From Macrotrachela quadricornifera (taxonomy: Eukaryota > Rotifera > Eurotatoria > Philodinida > Philodinidae), in assembly GCA_022393335.1 (NCBI GenBank), contig JAJEKB010020950.1, positions 408,509-472,508 on the forward strand: DNA of 64,000 nucleotides, in the 5' to 3' direction. A program made the position numbers and the translations under genes. The notes beneath the pieces are model-generated. The model saw nothing but the letters and a program-made list of their open reading frames with translations. It was not told the DNA's origin and did no database searches. Below, one piece after another: positions 22,401 through 31,330 of this stretch (position 1 is the stretch's first letter; the number at the start of each line of letters is the position of its first letter).

Positions 22401-25248
22401 ATTGGAAGACATCAGTTCCATATCATTGTTGTTTTCGCTTTCGTCATCAGAAATATACTGTGCTACGCGTTGTGATTCAGCCATTTTTATAAATTGTGTA
22501 CTGGTTAACAGGTAAATCGATTTCACTGATGTAACATATACTTTTTTTTGATGGTCACAGTATATATAGTGAACAAATGAAAAAGGAAAAATCAAAAGGA
22601 TTGGAGAATTAACGTGGAACGCGAGGGAAAAACCCCAGATAAAAGCAGAGACGAAAACGGTTGGAAAAATCCCAGATAAAAGCAGAAACGAAAACAATTG
22701 GAATAAACCATTAGTAAAAGAAAAGAAAGAAAAAAAGAAAAGTCCATATTGCCTTTGCCATATAACATGCACTTTTGGTCCGAACAAATTATTGTTTAGT
22801 TAGTTTAGTTATTGCTCACTTTTTTTATTTTATTGCTCATTCAGTATTATTATTGCTCGTTTAGTATTATTGTTGCTCAATCAGTATAATTACTGCTCAG
22901 TCAGTATAATTACTGCTCAGTCAGTATAATTACTGCTCAATCAGTATAATTATTGCTCATTGAATTTCTTTACCGCTAAACTTGATTACTGCTCATCTAT
23001 ATCATTTTACTGCTCATCTATATCATTTTACTGCTCATTCGTATTATTTTATTGCTCATTTAAATTTTAGTCGATCTTTTATATGAAGAATTGTTGAGTG
23101 AATATTATCTCTAAAGAATTAATCTATCAACTAAATATTATTGAATTCTATCAAAATTCTCTAATGAATATTTTCGTGAATCAGTTAACCAAATTACATT
23201 TAGATCTTGGATATTGAAAATAGATTGAAACTTATAATAAAACACAATAAGAATGTAATGAAGTACTACGGACATTAATCACTACTTAAAATATCACATT
23301 GCGCGATAAATGATCATAAGCGTTGACAAATTAAGAAAAAGGATTTAATTACTAACAGATTGATTCTTTATGAGATGTTTCGATATTTCTTAAATCTTCT
23401 TTCTAGTCAATAGACATCCATAGAGAATGTCTTATTTCATACGCTGTAAGTTTGAAAGTAGCCTTGTATTTAGATGAATTTTTTTCATTCCTGAACAGAA
23501 ATATTTCTGATCTTACACTTTTTATTGATTTTCATCCATTTTGAATAAAATTCCAGGTCGATCAATCCGATGTTGGATCCTATCAGATCCTACATGGGTT
23601 CCTACAGTTTCCGATAATCTGATCCGATAGGTCTGAGAAACATGATCTAGTATTGCTTAAAAGAGCGCTTATAAAATTTGCAGTAATTGCCATTTACCTG
23701 ACGAAATCCGATGCAATTCCGTCACCAGAAATCCTATAGGATTTTTTCGGATGATCGGATTCTTTAAGATCCGATCGAGTCCAGCATTGGATTTTTGAAC
23801 CTGGGATGAATCTTTACTTTTCTCAGAAAATTGTGATCTCAAACAAGAGCTATTATCTTATAAAACAAATTTACTTCATTTTGATAGTTTTTTTGATTAA
23901 GTTTTTTTAAGTCACAAGTAGATCAATGTTGATTAAATCTTATAATGATTATACAATGATCTAAATCAAAACTTAGTGTATTTCAATATAACTAGTATAG
24001 TACATAGATTTATCTTCAGTTCAAACTTATGCAAGTTTAACTATGAAATAAATTAAAATAGAAACGAAAATTCTATTAAATATATATAGAGTAAAGTATA
24101 AAAGTAATATTTGATGTACACATACACTTGTTCGAGTCCTATTTTGTGAGTGTAGGAACAGATTGCTCCGAAACGTTCCTCGATAATCCAAGCAATACTA
24201 CAGAAATTAGTGTAAGCGAGATTTCTGAAAAGGATCTATATATAGATTGAAGAGTGTTGTCGTTTGAGCACTAATTATACTATCGATGAATCGGATGATT
24301 ATCTTACAGTATCTAGGCTATGACTATTGTTAAACCGTAGAAACTATATAATTAGCAATGATCTTTGTCCATGATAGCTAATGGCATATCAATAAGCTCT
24401 GATAAGAGTTGATCATAAAAGTGAACAGATAATCATGATCTATAGTTCTCTTTATACAATTAGTCTTTCCGTGCAATTCCCATGCTTTCTCAGTAAATCG
24501 GATACTAACAGCAAATTTGTTTACACTTCACTATATATATTTGTGCGTTCGATCATATCTTGCTCAATTAAATATTCTTCTGTAATATTTTCAATTTTAT
24601 TTTGTTATTCATACAGAACTGTTCAGAAAGAAAACGCTACCTTTTAAGGAATAGTATAATACACTAACAATGACAAAAAAATGAAGTGTTTTTGTAGCTC
24701 AAGATATTATCATATAACTAAAACATAATATGATCTTTGTTATGATAAGATTCTAATAGATTATGTAAAAAGACATAATAGATGCTATTATTTGTCAATC
24801 AAAGTTTTTAAGACTAGAATTTTTTCCAAAAAACTTTCATGTTTATAATGTTAGATAGGCAATATATAAATATTTTATCAGGAAGAGGACGCTTTGATTC
24901 AAAATTACAAAAAAGAAACTCGGTTTAATCAAACAAAAATATGAATGTTTCCATTTCTAAAGCAATAGGATACCAGAATAGAAAAACTAGTGTTCTGTTT
25001 ATTTTTCATAAATTCTAGAATTACCGTTTCTTGTTGTTAAAGTATTTGATATGTTTCCTTCTCTTGTTGTTTCATCTAATAAATAAATAAATTTGAATAG
25101 ACAAAAATATAATTAAATATATAAGTTTACATGATAACAAAATGTCATTGGTTTTTTGTGAAAGATAAACACCAACAACAATAGCGACAATTGTTACCAG
25201 TATAATAAACAATGAAAATGCCAAACCAACTTTTAGAAAGGCACGCAT
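13021..25248 (-). CDS. Type II membrane protein with Thr-rich stalk and two paralogous ectodomains (5 exons)
   Basis: Exons in order are 25131-25248, 25025-25075, 17821-17925, 15125-15523 and 13021-13415. All junctions are GT/AG, and every intron is phase 1. The sum is 1068 bases, giving 355 aa plus stop. A short cytoplasmic start (MRAFLKV) precedes one hydrophobic segment of about 22 residues (VGLAFSLFIILVTIVAIVVG), so the remainder should be extracellular. A Thr/Ser-rich stalk (SIITNTITT..., NTLTTTTRSTT) is followed by two ~125-residue repeats sharing YCQ, AIxINV, STxDxYGYIYN, NPxxxxxxLxxND, GQFxxxI and SGPGxVxF signatures. I infer a cell-surface or secreted bdelloid lineage-specific family; the fold may be related to pre-peptidase C-terminal domains. 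The ligand is unknown. The 7.1-kb intron 2 houses two MULEs. The start rests on the only ATG directly before the anchor. Confidence 0.78.
14180..14376. repeat. Foldback element in intron 4 of the membrane-protein gene
   Basis: Arms of about 45-50 bases (ACCCATCGGAAAATGGCAC...TCTCGATTTGAA and its inverse) face each other. It accounts for short ORFs on both strands here, including one with a signal-peptide-like start at 13998-14225 that I do not call. Confidence 0.65.
15125..15523 (-). CDS. Exon 4 of the membrane protein: ectodomain repeat 1
   Basis: A symmetric phase 1-1 exon of 399 bases encodes 133 residues, including PLFCQRSFC, AIAINVHT, YGYIYNYNFNP and ASGPGFVNF. The donor is CAA|GTAAG. 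Because the exon is symmetric, it can be duplicated or lost without a frameshift, which fits its tandem paralogue in exon 5. Confidence 0.8.
16521..17708 (+). pseudogene. Decayed mariner element in intron 3 of the membrane-protein gene
   Basis: Imperfect ~28-bp inverted ends read TTAGGTCTAATCAAAAGTTC at left and the inverse of TTAGGTCTGACTAAAAGTTT at right. The ~1.19-kb length is usual for mariner. In-frame pieces recall the HTH region (PETIQKELATAFGF) and the C-terminal catalytic motif (NNTRLHIH ... HPPCSLDLASCNYW). The aspartate expected in the HDNARPH-like motif reads Asn, and there are several stops and frameshifts. It is dead. Confidence 0.8.
17821..17925 (-). CDS. Exon 3 of the membrane protein: Thr-rich stalk
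   Basis: A 105-base symmetric phase 1-1 exon. Its 35 codons are mostly Thr, Ser, Ile and Asn, consistent with an O-glycosylated extracellular stalk. The acceptor is TTTTATAG and the donor is CAA|GTAAG. Confidence 0.7.
18775..20129 (+). pseudogene. Internally deleted MULE transposase with FLYWCH-like finger
   Basis: An open N-terminal ORF (18775-19191) contains FRCSQYRRFTKCQYQ followed by HHEHE, a FLYWCH-type zinc-binding pattern. After a frameshift, pieces resembling the middle and C-terminal parts continue (KWAADEDLREFLQYF, STNNGLESLNSRIK, the SWIM-region-like FCSCKFG). The D-D catalytic core expected between them is absent, replaced by about 200 bases of non-coding sequence. It lies in the same 7.1-kb host intron as the intact MULE but is clearly a different, older lineage. 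Confidence 0.7.
20399..20546. repeat. Left subterminal GAGCAGTAAT motifs of the MULE
   Basis: About six copies of GAGCAGTAAT or close variants (GAGCAATAA, AGCAGCAATT, GAGCAGTTTT) are spaced 15-60 bases apart. They are inverted relative to those at the right end, as expected for transposase-binding sites. Confidence 0.75.
20625..22484 (-). CDS. Intact MULE transposase, 619 aa
   Basis: The start at 22484 (MAESQRVAQY) is preferred because the upstream in-frame extension is a hydrophobic low-complexity read-through with no domain. An acidic N-terminus precedes a FLYWCH-like finger (WIPICTFHNKEDA ... YYRCNQVKRRGKQCP ... GHLYHGS, about residues 45-125). The MULE catalytic region follows (HADATYKLIWEGYP, LALVADGAEAIRNAF, MCWSHMRKRV), then the presumed acidic residue in NNALEATNRVIKDEDTL. 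A SWIM zinc finger (CTCPSFLKNYICKHIIG) and a basic tail (KRKRGRPCKAKK) end the protein. It should cut and paste the surrounding element. No lesion is visible. Confidence 0.92.
   Translation of the reverse strand: MAESQRVAQYISDDESENNNDMELMSSNDSENVEDKKKQNRRKWIPICTFHNKEDAINQIRSERIWSINYSNITSDGKRVYYRCNQVKRRGKQCPATIHVLYHIESECVTMYATKDGHLYHGSASTGIDEQSKEVINELFKMKIKPKRILELLEEKNLPVPKKRQLSNYLVSLRVKLYGNSSISLGELEAWCKQKSVIPDDDDEPWVLRYEIIYGDEIDDDAEDDDNENKFRFFVTTKRLLFNATISHVIHADATYKLIWEGYPCLIIGTTDMVKQFHPYGFAVCSNEDEKDFKFIFTSIRDGLQDLNMNMNEQNLALVADGAEAIRNAFSIVFGENHNMVMCWSHMRKRVQKKLHLIEDKNLHEEIMDDIDTLQLSNSKKTFEVAIKLFLKKWKSEEKFLQYFSSEWLESKNGWHEGVQIYVPNTNNALEATNRVIKDEDTLRERLVLSRFTVVVFSIVMKWSKERNPTRVNSKKFEHQPSITLSHWTDGYNWVKLNKEVISISNGDKTIYYLPADQETTITDKEVKRYENCRFNLFDTYKSVYFKIWRVCLSNDAEEWSKGTCTCPSFLKNYICKHIIGLSIRLKYCKPPPEAKNVDIGSKRKRGRPCKAKKALLVQ
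22805..23062. repeat. Right subterminal array of the MULE (~13 motifs)
   Basis: About thirteen copies of (A/G)(T/C)TGCTCA-type motifs, most as TTACTGCTCAGTCAGTATAA-like units of 18-25 bases, run to the right terminus. They are inverted copies of the left-end motifs. The asymmetry (about 13 versus 6) is visible directly. Confidence 0.9.
23082..23553. other. Intronic sequence, nothing recognised
   Basis: AT-rich sequence of the membrane-protein intron between the MULE and a family B MITE. Confidence 0.4.
23554..23803. mobile_element. MITE family B, copy 2 (opposite orientation to copy 1)
   Basis: The ends read CAGGTCGATCAATCC and the inverse of CAGGTTCAAAAATCC. Its reverse complement aligns along its length with 4819-5035, including the AATCCTATAGGATTT and GGTGACGGAA words. 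No target duplication was found. Confidence 0.7.
23804..25024. other. Intronic sequence, nothing recognised
   Basis: The remainder of the 7.1-kb intron 2 of the membrane-protein gene. No repeat with clear termini and no coding exon was seen. Confidence 0.4.
25025..25075 (-). CDS. Exon 2 of the membrane protein: short Thr-rich exon
   Basis: A 51-base symmetric phase 1-1 exon (ETTREGNISNTLTTRN) lies between TTAG and GTAAT. The joins give Tyr at the upstream junction and Val at the downstream junction, keeping the frame open. Confidence 0.65.
25131..25248 (-). CDS. Exon 1 of the membrane protein: signal anchor
   Basis: It encodes MRAFLKV, a hydrophobic run ending in VVGVYLSQKTN, then NDILLS, with donor TCAT|GTAAA in phase 1. 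The basic residues before the hydrophobic run and the absence of a cleavage-like site favour a type II anchor over a cleaved signal. Confidence 0.7.
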
Positions 25249-26334
25249 GAATAAAAGAAAAGAAAAAACTTGTCTAAAACAAAGCAATTATAGTTTATCA
25301 TTGTAGTCTTGATAAAAGAAAATTATTAGGATTTAAGCACTAAATTTGAACTTATGGTATTTCAAGAATTTCTAAATTGATCAATATTCATCTTGACCTA
25401 CTAAAATCAAAAAAATATCATCAAAAAAAGAAAACTCATATTTCAACATCTTTAGATCATAATGAATTTTAATAAACAGAAAAGAGTTCTGTTGATTAAC
25501 TTACAAGCCCATATACTAATATTTGCACCGTTTTTCTAAAAAAAAATAGTTAAACTACACAGTTTATTAGTCAAAAACATTATATAACTTGTTCAAAAAT
25601 TTTTACTTCATGTCGATTGAATAAAAACTTCATCATTTTACTCAGTTTTTAAATCTCTTTCGAATAAGTTGATATGTGCTTATTTCACATAAATACAATT
25701 CATACATGTAAAAGAAAATCAATAGACATGTAGTATATAATGCAAAAAATAGAATCGTAAAGCTTTTTAGATGATTTGTAGAATTAGTTGCAATATAAAG
25801 AAATCTGGGATCATGATATAGTTATAAAGAAGAAGAAGAGAACATAAGAGTGCAATAATATGTCTTAAAATTCAAAATTGGAGAATCGTAGATTTTCTTT
25901 AAGTTTTTATCATGAACTGTTATGATATTGATCTTCGAAAAAATACGATTTTATTCAGTGAAGAAAATAGAAACTTCATTTTTCAACATGCATCATAAAC
26001 ATAATCAAATTTGGAGATAAAAGTATTAAAACTAGAGATTTACAAGATTAGTTTTTTCGTGAATTTAATAAGATTGATATAAAATTCGAAAATTTAAACC
26101 TATGAAAATGATTATTCTTCAAACAAAAATGAAATTGTCAACTGAAGAAAAAAAATTAATTTTTCATCTATTGGAAAAATTCTTAAAAAGACATTATTCT
26201 TTATACATTTGGTATTTGGTTATTATTATACTCAGATTTGTCGAATGAAATCCTAGATAAATCGATCTAGACTAATTTTCTTCAATTATTGATTGGAGAA
26301 ATTCAATATTACGACGAATAGGGTAATGTATCTT
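25249..26334. other. AT-rich intergenic sequence, presumed 5' flank of the membrane-protein gene
   Basis: No gene seen. No canonical TATA box can be singled out in this composition. Confidence 0.4.
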
Positions 26335-26745
26335 ACGATGGAGGTGTTTGTATTGTAACTTAAATTGTTTTGATATATTCTGGCCAATTTAAAGCTCTCA
26401 CCGACAAACTAACAAATTTAAAATATTATTGGCTGTTGACTTTCCCAAAGAGAGATATTTAAATTTTAAACTATGCGAAATATAAGTATAGAAATGAATA
26501 AGGAAAAGTTTTCTTCATTAATCGGCTCGAACAACAATATATTTTGTTCTTACAATAGCGAAGAAAACCTTTCCTCGTTCATTTCTATATTAAAATTTCA
26601 CAGTCCTTAAAATTTAAATATCTTTGTCTAAGGAAATCAACAGCCCGTAATATTTAAAATATGTTTAGTTTGTCGGTGAGATCTTTCATTTGATCTAAAT
26701 AGATCTAATCGATTTAAGTTACTATAGAAACATCTCCATTGTTAG
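26335..26745. repeat. Large foldback element (arms ~200 bp)
   Basis: The two halves are near-complete inverted copies meeting around 26535-26545. Both contain TCACCGACAAACTAA, GATATTTAAATTTTAA and GAAATGAAYRAGGAAA. Nothing codes. Confidence 0.85.
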
Positions 26746-27554
26746 ATGAATATACCACTTACTAGAATGGCATACTCATTAATAGGTCTTGTAGAAATAC
26801 AGGCTATCACTAAAATATGTTTTCATATGTTTTCGAACGATTTAGTTATACAGAATTATTATTGATAAAATTCTCAAAAAAAAAAAAATTTTTTTACCTT
26901 TCTTAAATCACGAGATAGCATTCTCCTCAAGCTTTTCTGTATGCTACCAATTAGTTTAGACTGACGATTTTCGTCAATTGGTATGTAAAGATAATCTTTG
27001 CAACATAAAGTAACAAACAGAAAAGAAAATGTATTTAGATCATGTCTACTAATGAAGAAATATAGAAAAGAGAGAAAGATCTAATAATATCAAATTTATT
27101 TTCAGAATATGAAAGAAAATAATGATAAGATGTGACACGATTTCTATCTATGAACTTTCATCATATCTAACTTTATTCGTTAAATATATAACTAAATACA
27201 TACTTTAATATTATGTTAAACAAACAACAATCTATCGTCTAATGAAATAAAAATATCAAATCAAACTTGTAATTAAAGTGAAAATATGTTGTGGAGCCAC
27301 TGATGAACTAAACAAAATTTAACATAATTACAATAATTTTTTTTTTTGAGAGCAATAAAGCGAAGAGAAAAAAGAATGATTATTCTAACGTTAAAAAAAA
27401 CCAAATTAGAAGAATAGAATTCTTTTTTTCTTTATCATTAAAAGAAAGAAATTAAGAACAATGATATTTAATATCGTTTATATATTAGAAAATTTTGTTA
27501 TGATTATGGAAATCTAATTTCAGGGTATCTGTAAAATACGCGAATACCTACAAA

Positions 27555-28097
27555 CACTGTAAAAGGAGAGAGATAGTTTAGACTTTCATATACCAATAGA
27601 TAGAACTTACAGATTTATGCTCACGAACATAGTTTTTAAACTACTTATTAAAGAAAACTCTGGTAATTTGTATCTACGAATAGTCACGAACACTGTATTA
27701 ACTACTTCAGAAATATATAAACATTAGTTATTTGCATTTAATTCGATGTTATTGTCCTAGTCAAAGGGTTTATTCTTGAAAATATATACTTTTAGAAAAT
27801 TGACTTTTTCTGGCCGTTACAATTGATGTTAGTATTATTAATGTATGACTACTTGAATAAAGTCGATTTTCTAAAAGTATATATTTCCAAGGACAAATAT
27901 TTTGGCTAGGACAATAACATCGAATTAAATGCAAATGAAATAGTTAATGCAATGTTTGTGACTGTTCGCAGATTCTTGTAGATATTCGTAGATACAAAAT
28001 ATCGGAGCTCTCTTTAATAAGTAATTCAAAGGCGATGTTCGTGAGTGTTTATATCTATTAAATTTAAAAAAATCTTCTCTCCTATATTTTACGGTTA
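27555..28097. repeat. Large foldback element (arms ~240 bp)
   Basis: The inverted arms share TAAAAGGAGAGA, TGCTCACGAACAT-like, TTTGTATCTACGAATA, ATTTAATTCGATGTTATTG and TATATACTTTTAGAAAAT. The two arms face each other across about 60 bases. It is non-coding. Confidence 0.85.
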
Positions 28098-29329
28098 AAA
28101 GAATATATTTTGATATTGATGTTTTTTTTGTTTAGAAATCTAATTAATAATAAATTGTTATTTAAAAATCGAAATTTAAAAATTAAGAAGAGATTTCGAA
28201 CAAATTATATAATTTCCATGAAATTTGTTAAGAGTTTCATTTAATGTTACTTTAAACATTGGATTAAACTTTTCAATAATTATGAAATTGATTTGGCTCA
28301 CTTAAAAGTAATTAATATTTTTCATTTACAAAATCTTTTGAAATATTTCATATATAAAAATGTATGACTTATCTTAATAACTTTTTTTTAAGAGAAATTA
28401 TAAATGAAGAAATTTATAGAACATATTGTTAATTAAAAACTTTTTGTTTTTTCTAATCAAATAAAGTTACTCTAAAAATCATTTAACTGTAATAACTGAA
28501 TATTTCTTCAAGATTGAATATTTGAAAATTAATATTCTAAACAAAAACATTTGATTAATTAAATTCTATTGAATATGTGTTATATTAATCATTAGTTACT
28601 CATTCTTTAACATAATCTTTTGAAGAATGGTTTTCTTTTTTATCGAAAAAAATATTTGTCAACCTTTTTATTTTATTTTTAACTCAAAATGACTATATAA
28701 AAATGATATAATAATAAAGAAAACATTTTTTTATCTTCTAAATACAAATAACGCTCGTCATTGCGACTTATATAACCTTCGATTCAATATGATCTACTCA
28801 TTATCTATCGCTTCTTATCAAATTCGATATAGAGAACTCTCGCTGAACAAGCACATGTGCACAAAAAAACTAAATATTATTGTTATAAACGACCTTCTTA
28901 TAACAAAAAAGACCAGCTCTTTCAATAATTTATAGATTCCTTATATGCATGTATCTGTTCAGCAATAGTTTTAAATATAGAATTTAATGAGAAGCAATTG
29001 ATATTGAGTAGATTGTATTCAGGCTAGGGTTAAGCAAGTCTCATCATCGAGCTTTATCTATTCGTAAATGAATATGAAAAGTAATAAAAAGTTTTTTTTA
29101 TTATTATTGAATGATTCAAAACATTATATTTTTTATGAAGACAAAAGGTTCAATAGACAATAGAATATGACAATCGCTATTATATCTTTGTGACATAATA
29201 TTTTTAAAAAACATTAATCAAATAAAAACTAGTTACGTATTATTCTGTTTGACACAATGTTAGAGCTCGAACGATGTGTTCGTCCACCGATATTTATTTT
29301 CCAACTAACTTTGTACGTAATGTTTGGTT

Positions 29330-29361
29330 ATATATATATATATATAGAGAGAGAGAGAACA
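29330..29361. repeat. (TA)n followed by (GA)n microsatellite
   Basis: A TATATA run passes directly into GAGAGAGA. It explains the Tyr-Ile / Arg-Glu ORF here. Confidence 0.85.
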
Positions 29362-29799
29362 ACAAAGGTAGAGGGAGAATATCAACGAGAGCGGGAGTAT
29401 GTCGTCATAGTGCGATATCTCCCTAACATTCTCCCCTTCATGAAAGAATATGTTTCATATGGACGAATAGAACAAATGTTAATGCTTCATCATGAAAAGA
29501 AAAGGAAAATAACAAATAATGTGACTAGTTAGATGGAAATAGAAAATGAGGATAAGATAAAGGAAGAAAGAAGAAAATGGAAATATATAACGATTTTCCA
29601 TGTATGTCAAATAGAGAAAAAAACAAATAAATTAATCGGAAAAGAAGAAGACAACAAAATTAACGAAAATTTATATGTATTTATTTGAATGTCTTCTATT
29701 TCATTAATGATATTTTCGTTGATCATGTTCATGTGCACGTGGTGGTCGTCGTTTGAATTTATGTGGAAATAGTCGTCGATAATTCTTGTAAGTAAATAA

Positions 29800-30200
29800 T
29801 TCTTTTATTCCCTCGACTGTAGGGAGGATCATATGAAAAAAAATAGTTTTTAGGTGTATGTGTGATAGGATCAAAAAACATCCATATAAAAAAACTAAAA
29901 CATTCAAAATTAATCTTTCGGAAAACGTTCATTACACCGAGGCATAACAGTTAATCAACGATATTGCTTATTTTGGTGGTATCTAAATTGATCAATTGAT
30001 GTTAGGAATTGGTGAGGTTTCCTATTTTTCATCGAAAACAAGTATTTTATCACGATTTGCTGATTTCGCCATGGTGTGTAACGAACACCATTGCTTGTTG
30101 TGGTGGTATCGAAATTGATGAATGAAGGTGTATGGTAGTATTAACTTCGTTAGAAGGGTTTTTTCCTCGACTGAGTGGAGGAGCATACAAAAAAAACTAA
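29800..30200. repeat. Local diverged duplication
   Basis: Two segments recur at short range: CCTCGACTGTAGGGAGGATCAT (29812) against CCTCGACTGAGTGGAGGAGCAT (30172), and a TGGTGGTATC(T/G)AAATTGAT block at about 29973 and 30100. They explain the short minus-strand ORFs, which I do not call as genes. Confidence 0.5.
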
Positions 30201-30600
30201 AATAAGTTTGTGTGCGTATCATCGGTCGCACGTCAAAGGTCCCGTTTGAAACATATTTATTTGCCCCAAAGATTTTCGAGATTGAGGAATCCGAATCTGG
30301 TATTAGTTTTTAAAATTTTTTTCACAAAGGATATGTTTTTTACGAAAACAAATATATTTTATAAAGTTTGAGCAAAGGTAATCGTAGTTAAGGAATCGAT
30401 TGATGATGTTAGTTTTTTAAATTTTCTTGAGATTATTTTTTCACACAAAGGACAGGTTATTTTATAAAAAAAATTTTCTTTGTAAATTTTGATCATAGGT
30501 AATTGAGGCTCAGGATTTGAATCGAGTTTACTTTCTGTTACATTGTTTTCCTATAAAACTAGAAAGCTAACTCGTAGAAAAATAATCGTCACCTGAGAAA

Positions 30601-30680
30601 AAAGTTTGATACATGGAATGGCTAACCATGAGTGGTGCCTCGAAGGGGCGCCGATGAACGACTAGCCGTTCTCTCTAATA
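30601..30680 (+). repeat. Repeat unit 1 with conserved two-stem structure
   Basis: The outer stem GAATGGCTA (30616-30624) pairs with TAGCCGTTC (30663-30671). The inner stem is the 8-bp hairpin 30634-30652 with a GAA loop. The internal loop has CCATGAGT on the 5' side and GATGAACGA on the 3' side. Compared with unit 2, several base pairs change on both sides. Confidence 0.6.
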
Positions 30681-30937
30681 GGTACAAAAGTTGTGTTTCG
30701 AAGAAGACTTAAAGAATTATGAGTTTTTATGAAACGCATTATCTCGGAGTTGCAATCTTAATTGGAGTTGAGCGGAATACTGGTGTACCGAAGCATAGGT
30801 AAATTGTTTCGGCACCTGACGGTTGGGCAGAGTACTGTATTTTAATTACCTATTCTAAGAAAAATTTGTGAGCCTTTTGGGAGAAGTGAATAATGGTCGA
30901 ATTAAGTAGTTAGAAGGCAAAGCTTTGGTACCCTATA

Positions 30938-31010
30938 AAGTTTGATGCACGGAAAAGCTAGCCGTGAGTGGTGCTCTGAAGGAGCGCCGACGAATGACTA
31001 GCTGTTCCTC
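30938..31010 (+). repeat. Repeat unit 2 with conserved two-stem structure
   Basis: It starts ~337 bases after unit 1. The outer stem GGAAAAGCTAG (30951-30961) pairs with CTAGCTGTTCC (30998-31008) with one mismatch. The inner 8-bp hairpin at 30970-30988 keeps the GAA loop. The loop bases CCGTGAGT and GACGAATGA match unit 1 closely. Confidence 0.6.
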
Positions 31011-31280
31011 TTTAGGTAGACATAGGAGCTGTCTTCCAATAGAGATATAGAAAAATATCTCACAGGATAATTTGTCACAAATTACATGACATTCGTGGTG
31101 ATAGCATGAGAAAAATGGGAGCATAGTGAAAGCGTGTAACTTTGTCTCAGATGCGAAATGCGGTAGGAGTCATTGTGTGATACTAGAAGCCAACTGATGG
31201 GTGGATTCTATAGTGATTTGACTTGTTTGTTGAAATAATTCAAACGTGCAAAAGGCGAATGAGAACTATGAATTATAAGC

Positions 31281-31330
31281 TGCTCAACAAAGCCTGACAG
31301 ATGGAACGGCTAGCCGTTCTCGTAACTGAT
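31281..31330 (+). repeat. Repeat unit 3, hairpin core deleted
   Basis: About 345 bases after unit 2. The same flanks (CCTGACAGATGGAACGG ... CCGTTCTC, then a TTGTGCTTC word) are kept, but the centre has collapsed to the perfect palindrome GAACGGCTAGCCGTTC (31304-31319). This is what deletion of everything between the two outer-stem strands would leave. Confidence 0.5.

Larger units (their letters stand above)
20385..23072 (-). mobile_element. Complete MULE (Mutator-like) element with 9-bp target duplication
   Basis: The left terminus GGCTAGTATTTATTTGAGCA aligns with the inverse of the right terminus, GACTAAAATTTAAATGAGCA. The flanks are identical 9-mers, GATCTTTTA at 20376-20384 and 23073-23081. 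Nine-base duplications characterise Mutator-like elements. Both ends carry arrays of a GCTC-containing motif, and a single intact transposase ORF fills the centre. The 2688-bp element lies inside intron 2 of the minus-strand membrane-protein gene, in the same orientation as that gene. Confidence 0.94.

Noticed and set aside
22485..22787. N-terminal extension of the MULE ORF (101 extra residues)
   Set aside because: Hydrophobic low-complexity reading of A/G-rich leader sequence. MAESQRV at 22484 is the first start followed by a protein-like sequence.
29257..29532. 91-codon ORF containing Tyr-Ile and Arg-Glu runs
   Set aside because: The runs come from adjoining TA and GA microsatellites. The rest is low-complexity AT-rich translation.
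29704..29907. Possible terminal exon on the minus strand (NYRRLFPHKFKRRPPR)
   Set aside because: A basic tail with a plausible acceptor, but no upstream exon or family could be recognised and the area is locally duplicated.
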